DNA from: Escarpia spicata
Taxonomy: Eukaryota; Annelida; Polychaeta; Sabellida; Siboglinidae
DNA: 64,000 nucleotides
Assembly (NCBI GenBank): GCA_963995525.1
Contig: OZ023210.1
Location: 7,530,641-7,594,640 of the forward strand
Direction of reading: 5' to 3'
The position numbers were made by a program, and so were the translations under genes. The notes under the pieces are model-generated. The model made no database searches and was not told the origin of the DNA. It saw only the letters and a program-made list of their open reading frames with translations. Shown piece after piece: positions 12,604 to 63,208 of this stretch. Position 1 is the first letter of the stretch, and every line of letters begins with the position of its first letter.

Positions 12604-15600
12604 CATTGACGACATGTTGCATGTATTGTAATTAGGTATTGTTTGCGAAGCTCGTCACATTGACGTTAACAAAGTCATATATAGCTCATAGAATAAAAGT
12701 GATTATAACAATTTGTGTAGGTATTTGTTTAGCCTATAGCTCCCATTTAGGCTGACAGCAGAGTAAATTTGTTAAACAACAGTACAGTGTAGTCCGCATG
12801 ACAGAACTTCTCTGTGATGTCCAGTGCGACAGACACAAATGATGACAGGCTAATTTAAACATGAAATAAGTGCAACGTTGCTCTCTAGTTCACTCTGGGC
12901 AGAGGGAGCAGTCGACACAGCGATCGTCTCGCTTGCGGCATTTTCCTACGTATCGTGAGCCGATGACCTTAGCAAACCATTGTTGATTTGTTGTTTGTTT
13001 ATCTAACTCGAGTTATTTATTTATTATGGTTGGCTACATCCATTGTGCACGATTAAAAAGGTACTGTGGAGTGTTGGCCCAGGACGCATGCAAGAGGTCA
13101 ACAGACAAAGATCTTGTGTTTACTGCACGTACCGTTACTACTACAGATAGCGACTTGTGAATTGACACTGTAGACCACCTTACTGAATGATTAACTATAT
13201 ATATATATACGTATATGATTAATGCTACGTATTCTAGAACTTACGTAAGATGATTCGCTCACTCTGCTGATGTATATTGGGACAACTACATCCTACAGTA
13301 GATAACCGGTAAATGAGAGCACTTGCTGGGCGACAATAAAGTTAATTCTGTGATGTTGGAAACAAGTGGACAAATACATTTCTTTGTGATTTTGTGTTAA
13401 CGTCGCATAACTGCAGGGCTGTCTGTACATATTGTTTGTTGGTATAATTAATTTTCACTTTCAGTATCAATGTAGTAACGTCTTGCAGGATTTCAGTTTT
13501 ACATTCGCCATAGTAAAACCTAAATCTGCCCCATGTTGATGTCTTTGGTTGATGAATGATTTGCGTTAATGTCTAAGCACCGTTGCCTTTAGAACACCTG
13601 TTCTAAAGTTGCTTTTATGAATACACTATCAAGCAGTCAAGTCGAACAAATTGATGGAAACATGAAATTTGCGAAATTAAAAAATAGCGTGTGCTGTGAG
13701 GTCAATGAGTTCATCAACCAAAGTTTTATTTGTGGCCCAAGTAAATGGAAACCAAAGGAAGCAGTGAACAAGAAGACTTTCGTTATGGGTGTTGCATCCA
13801 ATACATTCACTAAATAGCCATATACATTGGTGACTGCGTGTTGCGTTGTCTTCTTTATCATCAGCTCAAACCGTTATTGGGAATGGCGGATACTTCGGGA
13901 ATGGCAGTGTTTACACACTAGCACCGTCTGGTGTGATCAACAGGAATTACAGTAGTTTTTCCTGTCGCGTTTGTGACAAATTTAAGTCAGCCAGCCTCAG
14001 TGTGGGCTTTTTAGTGTACTTTAGCTTTCGTGTGGCCACTTTTCGTTTCGATTTTATGGGGTGTTATGTTGGAGTGTATGTGCAGAAGAATATATTGTTA
14101 TTGTCATTTTAATGTGATAACAATGCAACCAAAATGAAGCTGTGTTTCATTCTATTTCCGTGGGTGTTATGTTTGAATTGTTGTACAAAGAAAGCAACAA
14201 AATTTGATGTATGCAATCAGTCAGAAACTTCACAATAATACACAAAATGCTGAAATTCTGTCAAAATTGTAACAAAAATATGAAAGTATGTTTATAGTGT
14301 ATTGGTATCTGAAACCTGCTGGTTGTAGAATCTCTGATAATCTCCAGAATTTCTTTGATGAATGCTATGTTGTCCTAATAGCATTGGCTTGAGATCATTT
14401 TAACATGTGCGTCAAGTTTAGATTACTGAGTCAATTTGTTTCTGCACAACCTTCACACAAACTCAAAAAACGTCAAGTATAAACACCAAATAATGTTGCA
14501 AATCAACATAGCAGATACACCTGTGTCCATTTGAAATGATTTACCTTACACCAACCATTGATTATTCTGTTCTCTGTTTATTTGTCCATGGTGGTCATAT
14601 CACCAAGGTGGCCGTATTAGCAAAGCCTCAGTGCGTGTTTAACAAATGTCTTTCAATAAATTATAATTATGCTGATACTAACTATGAGTTTGAATAGTTC
14701 TTGTTTAAATGTTGTTTCCACTTAGAAGTGGACACTGGCATCGATTAGTCGTTTCCGGTCAACAGAGTATTTTAAAAAAAAACTGCATGTGCCAACGTCA
14801 GAGGCAACAGGCCTCAGATCACAGTCGAATGGTTCTTGTTACTGGATGACTTTATTCACCAAACTTTGTTAACCGTAGTGACAAAACAGACAACTGCGTG
14901 GCTCAGCTTAGTCGTGGTACACTTCTTCATCTTGCCCACTATCGTATGTGAAATTTTGTTTTGCAAGATGCTGGTTTATTTGTTGTTGATAGCAGAATCT
15001 GTCATCAAATTCTGTGTATCAATTCTGCTGACTGTCCAGCCGGGTGACTGTAGATTGTTTTGTGTGGGTGTTCACTCTTACATGTTGGTATTCAGCTACT
15101 CATAAATCAGGTTTACGTGTGATATGATGGTTATACTTTTCTGAGTGATATAGCAGTTTGGAAAAATGTGATGCATATATGGATTTGATTTGTGTTTGAT
15201 GCATGCCACAGGGGCATCTGGTATTACCATGTGGGGCGAAACATGCCCTGGTATGCACCCTCTGTAATGGTGGTGATCAAAAAAGCTTCAACAAAGCCAT
15301 AAGAAACCACTGCACTGTGTTATTGTTTCCCTCCCACAGTTATCAGAACTTGTGAATGTTGCTGGTTTCAGGCTTACCATGTCAAGCTTGGAAATATGCT
15401 ATCTTAATTGGAACTCCAGCAAATTGAGCATACTGAGCCGTTTATTCACCTTTGTGTTAATGGAGAATTGTTTATTTAATGCAGTTCTGCCCAGTGTATG
15501 GCATTTGTTGTTTAACATGTGTCTGTGAAGTACCTACATTTATTTCAAGTTCATTGGTGTTGAAAACCAACTGCTAGAAGAGGTTATCTGTCGGTTCTGT

Positions 15601-17228
15601 GGACTGCAGCCAGTGTGGCATGAACTGGTTTTACGACTATTATAGAATTAATTATACAGTTTATGTGTTTATTAGTGAAGTGTAATGACAGGTGATTTAA
15701 TTATTAAACTTAATGACATCTTTGTACATATACTGAGCACCACGCTTTCTTACGGCAGGTTTAATCTCCTGTAAATAGCATGGCCTGCTGTAGGTGAATA
15801 ACGGGGAAAACGTTGCTTTGTCAGTATGTGGGTGGTCTGACATGATGTATTGCTGATAGGCGGGGCCTATTTCCCCACTCCGGTGTACTCCTGACACACC
15901 ATCCGCGACACTGTGATATGACTGGATAATGTTTTCCATGCGGTTTATGATACGATTTCTTTTTCTGTCATAACCATTGTACAAATGGAGTGCTCCTGTA
16001 TTTGATAGAATACCTACCTTTTTGAAATTCCACTGTGTCTTGTGTCATTTGTTTTATGCATCCCATAGATCTTTGTTAGTCGAATGCTCGTTCCCTCGAA
16101 TAGTTAATCATTCTTTAAAGGCCCAATTTCGGAATATCTACTGAAAGCCAGAAAAAGTGTAATATGCTATGCAACACCCTGCAACTGTAATGCAATGTAT
16201 TAATTTGTTGGGCTAAAATAAACATTGGAACCTTGAATATTTGTGTATCGTTATTTAATCAGTTACTAATTAACTTGACCATTTTTGTTTTGATCAGGTT
16301 TAGTTTCCTTATTTTCAGGTGATATCCACATTTTCTCCTAACTGATATACTTTATATTCAACAAGTATTATTTTTTTTTATGACTGGTTACATCAACCAT
16401 TTATTATCTTTAATGTATCTACACAATATTATATCATTTGTAAGTTATTTCAATTTGTTGATATGAACATATTTCCCGAAGTCTGTTATAAAAACATGAA
16501 AGTTTGTCATGACATATTTCCCCTTATTTGTGTGTACAAAATGTTATTCTAACACTTTGACATCGGTGACCAGAAATGTGATGCTTTGTGTATGAAATGA
16601 TCCAAGCATAATTAGAAAAAGATTGATCAAAAGAAGTCATTTCATTATTGGTGAATGAGTTCCCTGGAGCCAGTATTGGCCTAAGTTACTTCCTCAAACC
16701 ATTATTGGCCAACGAGCTCTCTGAAGTAATTATTGATCAAGGAGTTCCATGAACCTTGTTTATTGGCTAAGGAGCTCCCCAAGCCCAATATTGGTCAACA
16801 CACTACCTGGACCCAGTATTGACCAAGGAACTCCCTCAGGCCATATAAAATTGACCAAGGAGATATGTGGAGCTATTATCAGCCACGAATGTTCCTAAAC
16901 CTATTATTGCCAAGAATCTCTGAACCAACCATTATAATTTTGGCCAAGGAGCTCCCTGAATCCAGTAGTGACAAGGTGCTCAATGGACCCCAAGATAAAT
17001 AATCGAGGGTTCAAGAATAAATTGTAACATACTTATCTGTGCATGCACACACACATGCAATGGCGCGCGTGCACAGACATGCACACACACACACACCTTG
17101 AGACTTGATTATTCAGAGATTTGAATACCTATTTACAAGTCCCATGAGGCTAAGATTATAATTATATAATATATTATAATAAAAGATTATAAATGCTGAC
17201 AATAGTAAACATACATTGTATATGAAGT
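12604..17228. other. Intergenic stretch downstream of ZFAND4
   Basis: AT-rich DNA with only short open frames (for example 13617-13817 and 14836-15105) that look like chance. Apart from the degenerate repeat at 16650-16990 and a short CA-rich tract near 17047-17096, I see no gene. Confidence 0.5.
16650..16990. repeat. Degenerate tandem repeat, unit about 30-35 bp
   Basis: About nine diverged copies of a unit like TATTGGCCAAGGAGCTCCCTG followed by a variable AACCCAG part. Copies differ by substitutions and short indels, so it is an old array. Confidence 0.8.
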
Positions 17229-17756
17229 CTAACCTCCTCGTTGGTTGCCAGTGACATGGTCGGTGGAGGCTAGATTAGTGGCTTGGCGGACCTCGTTAAT
17301 ATAATACAGCACTTCCGCTTGTAAACAACGCCATGTCAATGCTACGCCATGGCGCAAGCAGTGGTGTGTTCGTTCAGTTCTTTTATTGATGTCACTACGT
17401 TGTTGGTGACTGCGATAAAAGGTTAGGTAGTTATGGTGAGTTTGTTTTATTAATGGTAGCGCTGCTAGAGTATAAATGTCAGTCGATAGGTCGACAGGTG
17501 CTGCCAACGGTTACGCGACGCTGCTGCTGTCTGTGGGCTGTAAATAATTTTAAAGCTTGCAAAACTTAAAACAAGTCATTTGTAGCTGTAATTGATTAAA
17601 ATATGTGGTTAAGTTTCTATATATATATAATAATAACCTGTCATGTATTGATTTTTTAAATCATTAAATATAATAATATGCTTAATTATTGCCTTTCAGA
17701 ACTGCTCTATATACACATATGTATGTGTGTTTTCACTGTTTTTTCTTCATATATAG

Positions 17757-17861
17757 AATGTGGAAGCACTTCTTGCAAGAAAACCACCATTGAGTGTGAA
17801 GCCAGCTGCTGTGCAGATGTACAGACGATTCATCACAAATCGTCTCCTCGTCAATTCACAG
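17757..17861 (+). CDS. Candidate exon of an unidentified gene
   Basis: Flanked by a TATATAG acceptor and a GTAACA donor. In one frame it reads without stop for 35 codons: NVEALLARKPPLSV, then KPAAVQMYRRFITNRLLVNS. The composition looks like a real conserved protein segment, but I do not recognise the family. A possible short first exon is near 17342-17433, where ATG is directly followed by GTGAGT at 17433. I found no convincing next exon before 19565. It could be a remnant or a small gene whose other exons I missed. Confidence 0.35.
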
Positions 17862-19565
17862 GTAACACAATTACTCAATATGGTGTAAGATACTTCAAGT
17901 TATAATTTTCCTAAAAGTAACCTTTACCTTTTATAAATTGCCACAGAAATCGTACGCACATATTGTTGTATTTCAATTCACTTCATTTCCTATCCATGAT
18001 TTAACCTCGCATACATTTAGCGTCTTCTACATCTGTCTATTGCATTTCATTTTCAGGTTTGAAGTTTGTCTTTAAACTAATGTGTATTTCTTACAAAACT
18101 ATTAATTTCATTTGGTGTATTTCCTTTAGTTGTATCTTTATTTATATGTTTGTAACATCCAAAGTATTTCAATAGCTATGAACACCTTTAATATAACAGT
18201 GTGCTTTAAAAGTGAGTTTGCCTTTCCTGCCTGATCGTGGTCATTATTCTCTGATTCACTGTATCAGTAATTTCAAAACACTGCACATATAAACCAACAA
18301 TGGATAGTTATAATCCAGTATTTTTTTAAATAGCAGAATTGTGTTTGAGATGGTGTGTATCATGCACATTGACTTCACAGGTTCAATAACCCTCTACGGT
18401 GTTGACTGTGAATTTAGTGATTTCATTACACATAATTAATTTTGTAACTTTCTGTTTCAGACGTGAATCAGAACATTAATGTTTGTATGTTTCACACATA
18501 CACGCATGCACGCATGCATGCATGCACGCACACACACACAGATGTCAGTCATATAGATTTGAATGCCACTTACCTTTAGTGTCCTCTCAGTGAATGTACA
18601 TGACAAATGAACGTTAGACAGTACTTTAATTGGCTTGCACTTGGATTTCTTTTTTTCAACATGCTTCAGCAGAAATCAAAGATTTGTTAGAGCAGACTTG
18701 CCAATTCATGAAATGTATCACAATTTATAGACAGTTACATGGAGGTATCTTGGTGTAGAACATTATGCTTACATGTAGCAGATCATGGTTCAATCAAAAT
18801 AGGGTAGAGGGGCCACCATGTATCACAAACATTGTATTTTTTTTATTATACTGGAAATTACCCTCTACAATTTGTGTACATACTTTGTAGAAAATATGTA
18901 ATTTAATGAAAATTGAAAATATACAAAATACTTTCTTATTCGTGTTAGCATTACCTTTATGTTAATGCTATCTTTGCATGACTGTTTTAATTTTCATCTC
19001 TTAAGAAACATGTAATGTTCAATAACATAGCGCAAGCAGTAAGTGTCTGTAAATTTTTCTTTGCCTTGTGTAATTAAATGTAATGCATTTAGATTTTGAT
19101 ATGATCAGTGATAAAGAATTTGTTTACGGTAACATAGGTTATTGTTACATGATCTTGTTTTCCAAATAAAGTGTTAAAATCTGAACCATCTCGCATCGTG
19201 ATATTTATATTTGAGTTTCGTGGGGAAATGCCCACCTACATATCTCCCTGCGAAATAATGACCACTTCGTCGCCGACGGATCACGTGCGAAGGAACGCGT
19301 CATTACTTCATGAATATTAATGAAGTCCGACAAGCCGCTAATCTAGCTTTCACCGACACCACAATTGCGTAGGGGTCTTTTTGTTTCAAGTGCATCGTTT
19401 TCAATTCGGTTGTTTACGGTAACTTGTCAGTCCACAAGTTCGTTGGCAAGACCTATCGGCTATCGGCAGTGGCCAGTGCTTTGTGACTAGCTGGACAGCG
19501 CAGCGATTATTACTGGCGGTAGGCATAACACTTGTGACGCTGCAGGTAATTTGGACGCCTTCAAA
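17862..19565. other. Non-coding stretch and putative upstream ADK promoter region
   Basis: AT-rich from 17862 to about 19190, including a CATG/CA-rich simple repeat near 18499-18540. From about 19240 to 19565 CpG content rises and an E-box (CACGTG) lies near 19283, compatible with the promoter and 5' UTR of the long ADK transcript. No TATA box is evident. The promoter role is inferred from its position before the first exon. Confidence 0.4.
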
Positions 19566-56600
<37,035 letters not shown>

Positions 56601-56845
56601 ACACGTTCACCGTCGCACCGGGTTCACTGCCAGATGATAATTCATTGAATGAACCTACACCAGGAGCCTTCACCGGGATTCTACTGCCATATATAGTAAT
56701 AATTATACTCGTTTTGTGTTGGCGATATCCTATTCAAGACCGAGAAAAAATCTGGAAGTCATGCTACAATTATGATCTGGAATCAGTGCTACACTGTTGA
56801 TATAACATTTGTTTTAGTTGTGAAATTCTCTGCAAGACCATTAAT

Positions 56846-56851
56846 AATAAA
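56846..56851 (+). terminator. Probable ADK polyadenylation signal
   Basis: AATAAA 246 bases after the ADK stop codon, in AT-rich 3' sequence. Motif and spacing only. Confidence 0.5.
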
Positions 56852-57534
56852 ATTTGGAAACTATACTATAATAGCACTCTGGAGTTTACCATGAGGATTG
56901 CATCATTGATATAGTACTTGTTCTATGTTGGAGAAATCCTCTGCAAGACCAAGAGTATCTGACAGATACACTACATTATAATCTGGAATTTGCAGTCCAG
57001 CACAGAAATGTTTATAGCTGCAAGATCACTGTGTCGTTGCGTTCAATCTGATGTTGCTCAATGTTTATATTGTTACTGCCAATGTTAGAATTGTTTAAAA
57101 AAACAGTAATTGAATACTAATGATAATGTGACATTTGCCTATGAAAAAGAAATTTATGAATTACCACAAAGGTTTGATTCACCATCCTCTGGTATCATTG
57201 TAGCAATATCCTTAGCTTGTGAAGAAACTTAATCATTTGACTTTGACCAGAAAGAATCTGTAGAAGCTACAGCAATATGATACCACCATGGTCCATTCAT
57301 CAACAATACACCTTAATCAGGGAACTAAGCAAGTGATATATTGTGGTTTTACAGCAACTTTCATACCGATGATAATTAATCACATGTATGAAAATAATAT
57401 TAGTAATAAATCGCATCACATGTGGAATATTATCAATGACTGCATTTTGTTTTGCTAATTAGTTTTTGATTGAGGAATGCTTCATCAGTTCAAACTGGTG
57501 GGTTTGCCTGTGTTTATCTTGTTTCTTCTGTGTC
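56852..57534. other. Intergenic stretch after ADK
   Basis: AT-rich, no gene or clear repeat seen. Two similar phrases (around 56835 and 56945, with CTGCAAGACCA) suggest a small diverged local duplication. Confidence 0.45.
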
Positions 57535-57579
57535 TTTGTTACAATGCAAACTGTACCACACTTACCATTTTATATTGGT

Positions 57580-57830
57580 AGACAGAGTTAGGGTTATGGC
57601 CATGTCCAGAGAAGAGAGGAAGAACACTATCTGAGAACAGCAGCAGACTTTCCAGTCCCTGGGAATAAAAAATAGGGAGACCAGCAAAAAGATGGAAAGA
57701 CAGTGTGAAGAAGGACATGGAGTTGAGGGGGCTGACAGAAGACATGCAAGACTGGAAAAATGGCGATGACTCCTACACTCCAGGCCGATAGGGATAATGG
57801 CGACGGAAGAAGAAAATATATAATTATGGT
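57580..57830 (+). mobile_element. LINE 3' fragment (RTE-like C-terminus)
   Basis: The plus strand reads YGHVQRREEE, then after a frame change GRPAKRWKDSVKKDMELRGL and TEDMQDWKKW, the typical end of RTE/BovB-like polymerases (GHVxR, GRPxKxWxDxVKKD). Only the end of the element is present. Confidence 0.75.
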
Positions 57831-60403
57831 TATGTACTTACGACATTTAATACCAAAGAAATTACTTCAACCAGTTGATGATTTGTCATTCTTGTTTCAC
57901 GCACTGCTGTGATGTTTAAGTGTTTCAGTTTGCCTTCTAGTATTGCTCATCTTAAACGTGTCTGCCCCTTGAAACGCGTAGTAATTGCTACCGTGGTTTG
58001 TCCGACGGAACAGGAGTATGCCAATTACACATATCACGGTCACATAGAAGTATAAAACTGCCTGGTTTTTAGATTCCTGTATTCTTGAGTTAAGAAAAAT
58101 TTATTTATGAAATAATTTGAATGGGAGACACACATATTTGAACTTTGACCACATTTACTTGATAAAACTGTCCACACAATAAAATCCTGTATTTCAAAAT
58201 GTTCATTTAGTCGAGTTTTCAACAAGATAATTGTTGTAGTTTTAATTAATTAAATAATGGTCTGTTTAAAAAAACATTCTTCACATATAGCACAGTGTAT
58301 ACAGTTATGGCTATGGTTTATATCGCTTCTCGTGAAGAATCTTGATTAATCATGTTATGCTTTGTAGTTCATCTGTACAATTGTGCATGCTTCCTGTTAG
58401 TGGCAGTACACTGCTCAGAAAGATCAAGAAACTTAGATGTCTGACAATATAAATCATCGTATTTCTATTTAATATGATTTTAAGATTGCACATTTTGGAC
58501 AGATTATAAACTTTTATTGTTAATAGTAAATACTAAAAATGAGGTGATGGTCAAAACGGAAATGGTGCAGATGAGAAATGTGTCTTATTTGGCCTAATAA
58601 CTCCAATGTTCATTGCTGTTGTTTTGTGGAGTATCAACCTCGGCAAACAGGGTTAAAATCTGCTAGTGCGCCATGTACACTGTATTGCATAAGTCGTCAT
58701 GTTTGTTCCAAATATTGTGGTCTGTGAGAAACTAAGCAAGAAATGTATAGGGAAATAGACAGGCATTTGAGCAAGATACAAATGAGGCATTGCCAACCAG
58801 CTGGTGACAGCAGTCGCCACAAAGACCCGTGTCACGATTAATCTTGTAGACACCCACACATGGCAAGAAAAACAAGGAAAGACAATTACGAAAAGAAATT
58901 AAAGTTTATTTCCAACAATAGCAAACTGAATCAAGTAATGATTACTACATTATGAAACTATAAATTTAAAAATGTTTAAGAAAGGTAAATATGTGTAATA
59001 TTTTTACTACTTTCCCTATTACTAATCCCTTTTACAATTCAAAACAAGTATAATTTTTTTTTTTTTTAACTTGTAAATTTCCAATAAAAATTAAACTTGG
59101 TATGGCCAGATTTCTGTTGCTTTAATTCTTATCATTCAAATAACCTCTCTAGAGTGATCACCAGCCTAATGTGAACAGCAGCCAACTTTTCAGAAAATGT
59201 AACCCTTCTGCGGCGGCCACTTAGCGGTCAAAAATCGCTGTCTATTTAAGCCAACATAATTTCCTACAGAAGTTGCACGACCACGTTCCATTAAAAGGTG
59301 TGGTGTAAGTTAAACAGGCCTTGCGTCTCCAGAAGGATATAGACTTACGGTGCCTTCCAAGTTATTGATATTAATTTATAGATTACTTCAGAATCATTTG
59401 AATATTTACATTTAGTTTAACAAAAAAACAAGCGCCCGGGACCGCTATAAGGAAACCTTTGGAAATTGGTCAAACTCTTATCTCCGTGAGTATATAACAG
59501 TATACCAGAATAGGTATTTTGAATTTGTTCCTTTTTAAACAGTGTTCCTTATAGCAAGAGTTTGTTATACAACATTAGAGACGACTGTCTGTATTCCAAT
59601 ATTTAAAATTCATTCGTTTCCTTCGAGCGTTGGCCCCTGATTTACCAACTGGTGACGCATTAGAAGAAAAAAACTTCACTTTATCTTTTACCTTTGAAAT
59701 GCAGCCATCTTACAATTAAGGTCACCCTAGGATGGCCCCAAATTGTTTTTGCGAGGGTAAAGTATAAGAAATTAGTTTCGCTAATAAGGTCACCTCACCA
59801 TTCAGAAAATGTGCTGTCTCTGCTGAAATGATGACATCCGAGGACGGGGGGGGGGGGTGCTTTTGAAAACAATTCGCCGCCGCGCCACCTATTACTTGGA
59901 GGGGGGCAGAAAACCACATGTCTGCCCTCCAATGGCACAACAAACCTTTCACAGGCGACAAAAATACACATTAATCGTCTCATAAAATTTACATTTCCTC
60001 AAGCCATTGACGCTCGCCACAAAAACAAACACTCACGCTCACACTTAATAGGGATGCAGAACCATATGTCTGCCCCCCGGAGAAATTCCGGGTGCCAGCT
60101 ACCTCTCCATTATCTATCACTTGTACAGCTCTATGTGACTGTCTCCTCCACGACGAATGAGGTGTTCGTAGGCCATTCGCTCGTTATGGTTGGTTTATCG
60201 CATATACTATTTATTCGTGCCAATATTTCTTTTCAATTTAAGTTAGTCCATTGTATTTTAACTCACTGTTGTCATAATGACAAATGTTTTGATTGCAAAT
60301 AATGTTTATGTGTTCTAATTAAAACAATAAGGCTAATTTGTGTTTAAAGGCTACAGAACACGTGAATCACATCACATAAAGTTGCGTTTTTAAAGCGCGA
60401 TAT
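57831..60403. other. Intergenic stretch
   Basis: No gene seen. It holds homopolymer runs (T near 59056-59068, G near 59846-59857) and short open frames that look like chance. Confidence 0.45.
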
Positions 60404-60610
60404 CTAGTCCTTAGGACTGCTCCATCGAACACCATCTCGACTTCTCATGAAAGCATTCAGCGACGCTGCCATTACTGCGCGAAGACTATATCTATACGTA
60501 CACAAATATCCGCCATTGTCTATAGTCAGATACTCATACAACTGAATGAATTGGAACCACGGTAAGTGAACGAACTTGCCCAAGGTTTCATACGAACAAA
60601 TATTGGTAAA
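60404..60610 (-). mobile_element. tRNA-derived SINE, copy 6, truncated
   Basis: Minus-strand match to the body of the SINE family (complements of GGCAAGTTCGTTCACT, GTCTATAG, GGTGTTCGATGGAGCAGTCC). The tRNA-like head is missing. Confidence 0.85.
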
Positions 60611-61179
60611 AGTGGCGTTCAACTAATGCCAAAATTTAGTTCCACAGACAATTAAAGACATATCACTATTCTATACCTTCTATTGGCTGATGCACGGATT
60701 CGTGAGAACTGATTTTTTTCTTCGCGTGCAGTGATTATTATCAAACAATAGGCCTATGATAAAGAACCTTTTATTATCCGACGGCAATTCATTTTAGTAG
60801 CTTTATACAGAAAATATTATTTTAAACTGTACCAAGACGGTAAATTTCAAAATGTGTTCTTCATAAAAACAGTGGAGTTGTGTGGAGCAGCATTTCGGAT
60901 GTTACGTGACGTCATACTACATCACCCTGGCGCCCGCGATCACAAGCATAGCGACGGGTAAGGGTGGACGAGTTCTTGCGTCCTGCTATTTCCCCAGCAG
61001 GGTCTTAGCCGTGGGGAGGTTTGTTCACAGCGCACTCGTATTGCACTTGTGTGTACACTGGGTACTACCCACTACTTGATTCAGCTGAGTGACCGCGGAC
61101 ACGTGCATTAGTGGCAATGCAATATTATGTGTACAACGAACAAATCGTAGGAATTAATTATCTTAGTCCACCCAATATG

Positions 61180-61660
61180 AATTTAGATCGGTCGCCGGTG
61201 GAGCTTGTTGGCGAACCTCGGGGGTTGTTGCAATTGGAGGTTTTGGGTCCTTTCTAGACTACCCTCTCTGTACCCCTCCCCCCCCCTCTGGTGATCCGGA
61301 ACGCGTGGCTTTAGGGGACTACACCGTTTACTGAACTTCCACTGGGAGCCACAAAAACATTCCAGTTATCAAAGCGGCATAATTACGACACGTAGACGGG
61401 TGGTAATCTTGTGAAATCTTGTCGTTCCCGTTCCGCTCACACCGACGTCAAATCGTGCCCTGTACAAACACTCCAAGACAGCCTTCACGGGGCGTTGACT
61501 TCGAACTATCTCACGAGGTGTTTCAATCAGCAGATCGGTTTCACGGGCTGTGACGACCTCGCTGGCCTCCGCGCCCACATGTTGTGACTCGGCGCGCGCG
61601 TGGGAATCGCGCACGTGCGCCATGACACGTCTGTTATTACTGCGCTACATTCACTTGTTA
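61180..61660. promoter_or_regulatory. CpG-rich block, possible promoter or first exon
   Basis: Much richer in CpG than the surrounding DNA. On the minus strand an ATG at 61623 opens 84 codons (MAHVRDSHARAE, then ETDLLIETPREIVRSQRPVK) to a TGA near 61370, with possible donors such as GTGTGAGC inside. I do not recognise the protein. It may be the 5' end of a gene running leftwards, or a CpG island with a chance frame. Confidence 0.3.
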
Positions 61661-62640
61661 AGTTCCGCGGCTACGTCTAATAGACGCTATATCGGTAAAT
61701 GCGAGGGGGTGATTTTTATTCACGCGTCATTGTGTTTTGTTTACACTGTCACGGCGTTATCTGTCAGAACACGCTCATGCAGTGAGAGACCGGAATAATA
61801 CCATGAGGGCGTTACCCATTGATGTCATGTGCTATTTTGTTTGTACAAAAGGGACTGGAATTATGATTTTTTTCTATTACAAAGCTTCCATTCGAATTCT
61901 AGATTGTCACGTTGTTGCGGCAGTAGTTGCAACGCAACGTTAAAACTGCTTCCTCGATTGCTTTAGCTCATCACGAATCCGTTTCTTTGATGTAATGTGC
62001 GATTACTTAAATAAGTTATCGTTGGTTAATATAAATAAGTGGAGTTGATTGAATGGTCAAAATAATTAAGCTTGTTCGTTACATCAACGCCAATTACCGG
62101 ACCGACATTTAGCATTCAAACGACTGAAATAGTCGGTAACATGGTTTTGAGAAATAAATAAGGTAATAGTTTACTATCACAATACGCATAAACGAGCGAG
62201 TTTATTTGAAATGAGATGAGTGAAAAAGTCGAACTGAGGAAGCACCTTTAAAAGCTTAAGGGGATTAATTGGGTCCGTGTATATGCCGTCTTTTCTCTTT
62301 TCGTTCGCAGAAAAGGAACGCATGTACACGGACCTAATTACTGATCTTATATTTAGGTGAAGTAATAACCATGCAGATTGTCTGTACTAGGAAGCACCGC
62401 GTATTATAAGGTTAATTTGTTACGATGATTTGTGTTCGCTCATCAATAGACGCATGCTATAAGCTCTCGTTCATCCTCCCTCCCCATCCCCTTCATCATT
62501 TCCTCCTCGCTCTTGCCTTATAGTCCCATCTGCGCATTTATCACCATCCCTTTTATCTGTCTCTTATATCCGTGACTGTCTAAATTCATGTCGTCTCACT
62601 CTTAAATGGGCCCATCCTTTTTATTCCCCTTCACCCTAAA
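61661..62640. other. Intergenic stretch
   Basis: No gene seen. It ends in C/T-rich sequence leading into the simple repeats. Confidence 0.4.
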
Positions 62641-62713
62641 ATCTTGTTCATTTGTCCGTCAGTTTCTCCTCTCCACACGTTAACTCACGCACAGAAGCAA
62701 GCAAGCAAGCAGG

Positions 62714-63208
<495 letters not shown>

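Noticed and set aside
17229..17507. A 92-codon minus-strand frame as a gene
   Set aside because: It opens at TTG, not ATG, shows no recognised motif and overlaps a likely plus-strand 5' region.
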